Origin: Syntrophomonas sp.
GTDB lineage: Bacteria; Bacillota; Syntrophomonadia; Syntrophomonadales; Syntrophomonadaceae
Assembly: GCA_016841425.1 (NCBI GenBank)
Contig: JAENZE010000011.1
Span: forward strand, 73,225 to 137,224
Length of the DNA stretch: 64,000 nucleotides
Direction of reading: 5' to 3'
Shown: positions 59,838 through 64,000 of the stretch, in pieces
Layout of the letters: each line of letters opens with the position of its first letter
Position numbering within the stretch: position 1 is the stretch's first letter
Translations under genes and position numbers: made by a program
Notes under the pieces: model-generated
Database searches by the model: none
Seen by the model: only the letters and a program-made list of their open reading frames with translations
What the model was told of the DNA's origin: nothing

Positions 59838-62603
59838 ATGGAACAGAGAATGAACGGCAGTACAATACGATTAATCATATTTATAATAATCCTCGGGGTG
59901 CTGTCGCTTTTTACTGGACTTTATTCGGAGTGGTTATGGTTTGAATCCGTTAACTATGGCAGTGTTTTTACTACCATAATGCTGAACAAGATAGCCCTTT
60001 ATGCCGCCTTGTTTACTTTCGGATTTCTCTTGTTCTATATCAACTTGCAGATTACCCGTAAGAATATGGGCATAAGAGAAAAGGATGAAACTGCGGATGA
60101 GGTCAGAGAAGTTATATATCTGGACCAAGAGCGGCCTTCACCCTGGAGAGACTTTATGCAGGGGGCTTATGCAAAATGGATATTTCTGGGCATAAGCCTG
60201 TTCGGAGGTCTGATATTAAGCTCGGTCGCAGGCGATTTTTGGATTGTAATACAGCAGTATATTAACCGGGTATCGGTAGGAACGCTTGACCCTGTTTTTG
60301 CCAAAGACCTGGGATTTTATTTCTTTAATCTCAATTTCTATCAGTTCATATACAGCACGGTTATGACCGGCTTAATACTGGTTACCATTACCGTAGGGGT
60401 CATATATGCTCTTAATGCTTCTTCGGATTTGTTATTCGGCAACTGGAGACAGTTTACTGTAGCTAAGAGCCATATAGCCATTTTGGTGGCATTAATATTC
60501 GGCTTGAAAGCCTGGGGATATGTCCTCTCTTCATATGGTATTCTCTTTTCTCCCGAAGGGATAGTGTTCGGTGCCACCTACACCGATATGTATGCCAGGT
60601 TACTGTCCTACAGAGTTTTGATGGTGATATCAATTATCGTGGCTGTGCTCATTTTTATTAACATATTTGTCAAGAAATTCAACTTGGTCCTGATAAGTAT
60701 TGGGGTATGGATACTGGTGGCCATAGTTCTTGGTGGTGTTTATCCTACAGTAATACAGAGCTTCATCGTACAGCCCAACGAATTTAACAAAGAAAGACCC
60801 TATATAGAACGGGCTATAGAATACACCCGAGCTGCGTATGGGCTTAATAATGCAGAAATACAGCAGTTTGATGTCGATAACCAACTGGATATATACGACC
60901 CTGATCATAAGAGTACAATTGATAATATAAGATTATGGGACTGGCAGCCTTTAATGACCACTTACAAAAATCTGCAGCAACTGCGGCCGTATTATGTGTT
61001 TGATGATGTAGACGTAGACCGTTATGTCATTGATGGTAATTATAGGCAGGTTATGGTGTCAGCCCGGGAGATAGACCAGGCAGAACTGCCTGAACAGGCC
61101 AAGACCTGGATAAACCAGCGCCTTATGTACACTCACGGATATGGTCTGGTAGTGAGCCCGGTCACGGAAGTGGCAGAAGAAGGTTTTCCAGAATTCTTTG
61201 TAAAAGACATACCTCCCAGATTTAGTACTGATTTAACCATGGAAAGACCAGAAATCTATTTCGGAGAAGTGACAAATAATTATGTCATTGTTAATACTTT
61301 GCAGAAGGAATTTGATTATCCAATGGGGGAACAGAACGTATACGCTACCTATGAAGGTGATAATGGGATAAAAGTTAAATCCATCTTCAGGAAATTGGCG
61401 TTTTCATGGGTATTGAAGGATTACAAAATGATGCTCTCTAACCAGGTAACCAATGATAGTCAAATTCTAATGAATAGAAATATTGTAGATCGAGTGAAGA
61501 TGGTAGCGCCATATTTAGGATATGACTCTGATCCCTATATTGTTATCAATGACGATGGCAAGCTTTATTGGATTATGGACGCTTACACCTATACCAATAA
61601 ATATCCTTATTCAGAACCTTTTGATTCGGCTCGGAACAACTATATCCGTAATTCCGTGAAGGTGACCATTGATGCTTATACTGGAGATATGATGTTCTAT
61701 ATAGCTGATGAAAATGATCCAATAATAAAGACCTATGCGGCCATATTCCCTAATATCTATAAGCCTATCAGCCAGATGCCAGAAGGCTTGAAGTCTCACG
61801 TCAGGTATCCGGTAGATATGTTTATGATTCAGGCTAATACCTATAGGACTTTCCATATGTCCGACCCCTATGTTTTTTATAACAAGGAAGATCCCTGGCT
61901 GATTCCGATGGAAGTGGTAGAGGATAAATCACAGGCTATGGAACCATACTATATAATCATGCGGCTGCCGGGTGAAGAAGAAGCTGAGTACATTTTAATG
62001 ATGCCTTTTACTCCAAAAAGCAGACCCAATATGGTAGGGTGGATGTGTGCTCGTATGGATGGAGACAATTATGGTAAACTGCTGGTCTACAACTTCCCTA
62101 AACAGGAGACCATTTATGGTCCCGAACAGATAGAGTCCAGGATCAACCAAAATACAGTAATAGCTCAGCAGCTCAGCCTCTGGGATCAGAGGGGTTCCAG
62201 GGTATACCGCGGCAATCTGCTGGTAATTCCTATGGGTAAGTCTATCCTATATGTAGAACCTATGTACTTGCAGGCAGATAGCAGCAAGCTGCCTGAATTA
62301 AAACGGGTAATTGCAGGTTTTGGTAATAAAACGGTGATGGAACCAACTCTGGAAGAAGCCCTGGTCGCTTTATTTGGTAAGGACAGCGAGGCAGAGCCAG
62401 GTGATACAGATCAGATTCCAGACGATACTCCTAATGTAAGTCCGGGTTCTGGCAGTGTTTCTGAACTCGCCCGACAGGCCCGCCAGTATTATGATCAGGC
62501 TCAGGAGAGCCTGGTGGCTGGTGATTGGAATGCTTATGGGAATAATCTTGAAAAACTTAAAGAAACACTTGCCCAACTAGAAGCAACAGCAGGCGTGGAA
62601 TAA
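59838..62603 (+). CDS. UPF0182 family large membrane protein
   Basis: A 921-residue membrane protein. About seven helices lie in residues 1-310, then a long extracytoplasmic domain (about 320-840; [20 protein letters not shown] at its start) and an acidic, disordered stretch before a final coiled helix (about 850-921, [16 protein letters not shown]). UPF0182 proteins are widespread in Clostridia and Actinobacteria and have no assigned function. GGAGGAG precedes the ATG. Full length for the family. The longest gene after the FAD oxidase. Confidence 0.93.
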   Translation: MEQRMNGSTIRLIIFIIILGVLSLFTGLYSEWLWFESVNYGSVFTTIMLNKIALYAALFTFGFLLFYINLQITRKNMGIREKDETADEVREVIYLDQERPSPWRDFMQGAYAKWIFLGISLFGGLILSSVAGDFWIVIQQYINRVSVGTLDPVFAKDLGFYFFNLNFYQFIYSTVMTGLILVTITVGVIYALNASSDLLFGNWRQFTVAKSHIAILVALIFGLKAWGYVLSSYGILFSPEGIVFGATYTDMYARLLSYRVLMVISIIVAVLIFINIFVKKFNLVLISIGVWILVAIVLGGVYPTVIQSFIVQPNEFNKERPYIERAIEYTRAAYGLNNAEIQQFDVDNQLDIYDPDHKSTIDNIRLWDWQPLMTTYKNLQQLRPYYVFDDVDVDRYVIDGNYRQVMVSAREIDQAELPEQAKTWINQRLMYTHGYGLVVSPVTEVAEEGFPEFFVKDIPPRFSTDLTMERPEIYFGEVTNNYVIVNTLQKEFDYPMGEQNVYATYEGDNGIKVKSIFRKLAFSWVLKDYKMMLSNQVTNDSQILMNRNIVDRVKMVAPYLGYDSDPYIVINDDGKLYWIMDAYTYTNKYPYSEPFDSARNNYIRNSVKVTIDAYTGDMMFYIADENDPIIKTYAAIFPNIYKPISQMPEGLKSHVRYPVDMFMIQANTYRTFHMSDPYVFYNKEDPWLIPMEVVEDKSQAMEPYYIIMRLPGEEEAEYILMMPFTPKSRPNMVGWMCARMDGDNYGKLLVYNFPKQETIYGPEQIESRINQNTVIAQQLSLWDQRGSRVYRGNLLVIPMGKSILYVEPMYLQADSSKLPELKRVIAGFGNKTVMEPTLEEALVALFGKDSEAEPGDTDQIPDDTPNVSPGSGSVSELARQARQYYDQAQESLVAGDWNAYGNNLEKLKETLAQLEATAGVE

Positions 62604-62659
62604 CTAACGCAGCTATAATTTCATCCCGTAAAAAATACAAGATAGCGGTGCAAACACCT

Positions 62660-62685
62660 GTAGCGGAGAATTAATTCTCCGCTAC
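62660..62685. repeat. Perfect 26-base palindrome, single-copy relative of repeats A/B
   Basis: GTAGCGGAGAATT and its exact inverse AATTCTCCGCTAC. It is the palindromic end module of repeats A and B, here alone in the 168-base gap between UPF0182 and the SGNH hydrolase. It could also act as a terminator. Confidence 0.8.
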
Positions 62686-62770
62686 TTTCAGGGTGGGATA
62701 AGAGGCTGGCCGATATTTTATTTGCAGCATGTCATACCAAATATTATTTATATACAGGAGGATTTAGCAG

Positions 62771-63322
62771 GTGTCGAAAAAAACGAAAATTGTCTGCCTG
62801 GGTGACAGCATTACCTGGGGCTTTCCGTTTGGTCCCGCGGTTTCATGGGTAAGCATGCTTCAAGATAGTCTGGGTGTTGAGGTAATTAACAAAGGCATTA
62901 ATGGCAACACTACCAGCGATATGCTGCGCCGTTTTGATAGAGCAGTCTTGAGTTATGAACCTACCCATATAGTGATTATGGGGGGAGCCAACGATGTATT
63001 AATGGCGGAATCTTTTGATAGGATTGTAACTAATATTCGTCTGATGGCAGAAAAGGCCGAAGAGAATAACATAAAAGTGATCTTTGGACTTCCTACCGCT
63101 ATAGACGACAAATACCTTGAAGAACTTATAGCCAGAATAAGGGACTGGATGAGAAACTATGCGGAGATAAAAGAAATCCCGGTAATTCCATTTAACCGGG
63201 CTTTTTATGATAAAAACGGTCAGTTGAGAACAGAACTGCTGCTTCTGGACGGAGCTCATCCCGCTGTTGAAGGATATCAGGAAATGTTTAAACAGATAGA
63301 CATAAATATCTTTAAAGAATAA
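62771..63322 (+). CDS. SGNH/GDSL-family hydrolase
   Basis: A 183-residue esterase-fold protein. The catalytic serine is in LGDSITWG (residues about 10-17), the oxyanion glycine and asparagine in NKGINGNTT and GGANDV, and the catalytic Asp and His in LDGAHPAVEGY. It probably hydrolyses esters of lipids or sugars. No signal peptide is seen, so it is cytoplasmic. GTG 62771 has AGGAGGATTT 5 bases upstream. It is convergent with the ThiI-like gene. Confidence 0.93.
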   Translation: MSKKTKIVCLGDSITWGFPFGPAVSWVSMLQDSLGVEVINKGINGNTTSDMLRRFDRAVLSYEPTHIVIMGGANDVLMAESFDRIVTNIRLMAEKAEENNIKVIFGLPTAIDDKYLEELIARIRDWMRNYAEIKEIPVIPFNRAFYDKNGQLRTELLLLDGAHPAVEGYQEMFKQIDINIFKE

Positions 63323-63349
63323 ACGCTGCTCCTGCCAGGTCCAGAAAAA

Positions 63350-64000
63350 TTAGACACTGGGTGGAACATCGGCAGCTGGCAATGGTTTAATAGTTAGTAT
63401 TTCTATCTCCCCCTGGGATTTGGAAAATACTTTGATTTGAGCCTGGGGTTCTTGTTTGGCATCGCTGTATCTCGCCACGATAGATGCTGCATATTCCAGG
63501 TCATGCCGGGTCAATTCATTTTTCATACACCGAACAGCTGCCAGAGGGCCAGGTCTATCTGCCACCTTTAGAAGCAGATCTGAATCAAGCACTATATTTT
63601 CAAGACGCTGGTTCTCAGAACGATTTCGGCCTACTACCAGCAATATTCCATCGGATATATAGAAATGCCTGCCCAGCCTTAAAATCTGCATCTGTTGGGA
63701 AGAAGGTTCGTTAACCAGATGAAGTATATGCCTCAGACGGTTAGCAAAATTAGACTCGGTTAACAGGCACCCTCCAGCCGGAGAAGGATAATCTTTCAGC
63801 CCATATTTATCTGCTAGTTCCATCTGTCTGATACGTCCCCGGCCATTAACATCTAAAAGCTTTTCCCGTTCTATCCAACCCTCTCGTTCAGGAAGGGTTT
63901 CGTCCAGTAGTTTGCCGGATAGAGGTCTGACTACATAACCTTTGAATCCGGAAAGTTTATCAACTGCATTGAGGGCAGAGCGGTTCTGACTCATTGGCCT
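63350..64000 (-). CDS. ThiI/MnmA-like thiolation protein, C-terminal part (partial)
   Basis: The C-terminal part of a protein that runs off the right edge. The frame is open to the last base, and the codons before the ATG at 63994 read R-P, giving RPMSQNRSALNAVDKLSGF and continuing RPLSGKLL, REGWIEREKLL and the diagnostic YPSPAGGCLLTESNFANRLR. This matches the C-terminal half of the MnmA/ThiI-like proteins with an NFACT-R-type tail found in Clostridia (GRHFYISDGILLVVGRN). The N-terminal ATP-binding half would lie outside the window. The role is probably tRNA or sulfur-transfer chemistry; this is inference. Confidence 0.8.
   Translation of the reverse strand, partial: RPMSQNRSALNAVDKLSGFKGYVVRPLSGKLLDETLPEREGWIEREKLLDVNGRGRIRQMELADKYGLKDYPSPAGGCLLTESNFANRLRHILHLVNEPSSQQMQILRLGRHFYISDGILLVVGRNRSENQRLENIVLDSDLLLKVADRPGPLAAVRCMKNELTRHDLEYAASIVARYSDAKQEPQAQIKVFSKSQGEIEILTIKPLPAADVPPSV

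Noticed and set aside
1-64000. CRISPR arrays, rRNA genes, prophage
   Set aside because: No regularly spaced direct repeats, no rRNA-like sequence and no phage structural genes were seen.

Overview
The window reads like the chromosome of an anaerobic Clostridia-type Firmicute, possibly a syntrophic or amino-acid-using one. Four things suggest this: moderate GC content with strong AGGAGG ribosome binding sites, frequent TTG and GTG starts, the gene families present (split gcvPA/gcvPB, Fe-S serine dehydratase sdaAB/sdaAA, DUF1540, CadC, DUF6323/DUF6179, UPF0182, BTAD regulators), and the GGGGACGGTTC-type dispersed palindromes. A genus assignment (Syntrophomonas-like) is only an impression.

Layout. 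0-5.3 kb: a BTAD/GGDEF-like regulator, two copies of a palindrome-ended repeat, a DUF1540 protein, then a sigma-54 activator followed by a sigma-54-type promoter driving Hsp20 and a MORN-repeat protein. 5.6-13.7 kb: a complete glycine cleavage operon (gcvT, gcvH, gcvPA, gcvPB, lpdA) with lipoate ligase and an MBL-fold hydrolase behind it. 13.7-25 kb: nitroreductase, LCP cell-wall ligase, serine dehydratase, a giant FAD/Fe-S oxidase with a methionine-proline tail, a Kef-type antiporter with an apparent AUC start, MarR, an alarmone-hydrolase-like HD protein, UspA and two small unknowns. 25-38 kb: CadC/CadA metal resistance with a visible operator, a PocR-domain histidine kinase, MATE, a region of tiny genes, a decayed REP-associated transposase that truncates a receiver-domain gene, a diguanylate cyclase, TraB, a lipoprotein and YdbC. 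38-44 kb: a MarR-controlled efflux operon (two HlyD-type adaptors and two half-size ABC exporters). 44.5-54.9 kb: a DUF6323/DUF6179 pair, lysA, a probable type I toxin-antitoxin locus, a polyphosphate cluster (ppx, a ppx paralogue, ppk) and a tocopherol-cyclase-like gene. 55-64 kb: tRNA-Trp, PAS protein, ddl, ABC-class ATPase, UPF0182, SGNH hydrolase and the C-terminal part of a ThiI/MnmA-like protein running off the edge.

How the genes work together. Glycine cleavage, lipoate attachment and serine dehydratase form a glycine/serine catabolic block (glycine to methylene-THF, CO2, NH3 and NADH; serine to pyruvate). Lipoylation of GcvH is supplied by the adjacent lplA. PolyP synthesis (ppk) is coupled to one Ppx paralogue and divergent from another. 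Two stress circuits are readable in the DNA: sigma-54 activator to Hsp20/MORN, and CadC to CadA.

Best candidates for something undescribed: (1) a 22-residue hydrophobic toxin at 48.15 kb with a Shine-Dalgarno-sequestering leader and a strong convergent antisense promoter; (2) the sigma-54/Hsp20/MORN module with tandem upstream sites; (3) a 45-residue protein at 32.2 kb with its own promoter and perfect ribosome binding site; (4) three separate families of dispersed palindromes, one tied to a transposase fossil.
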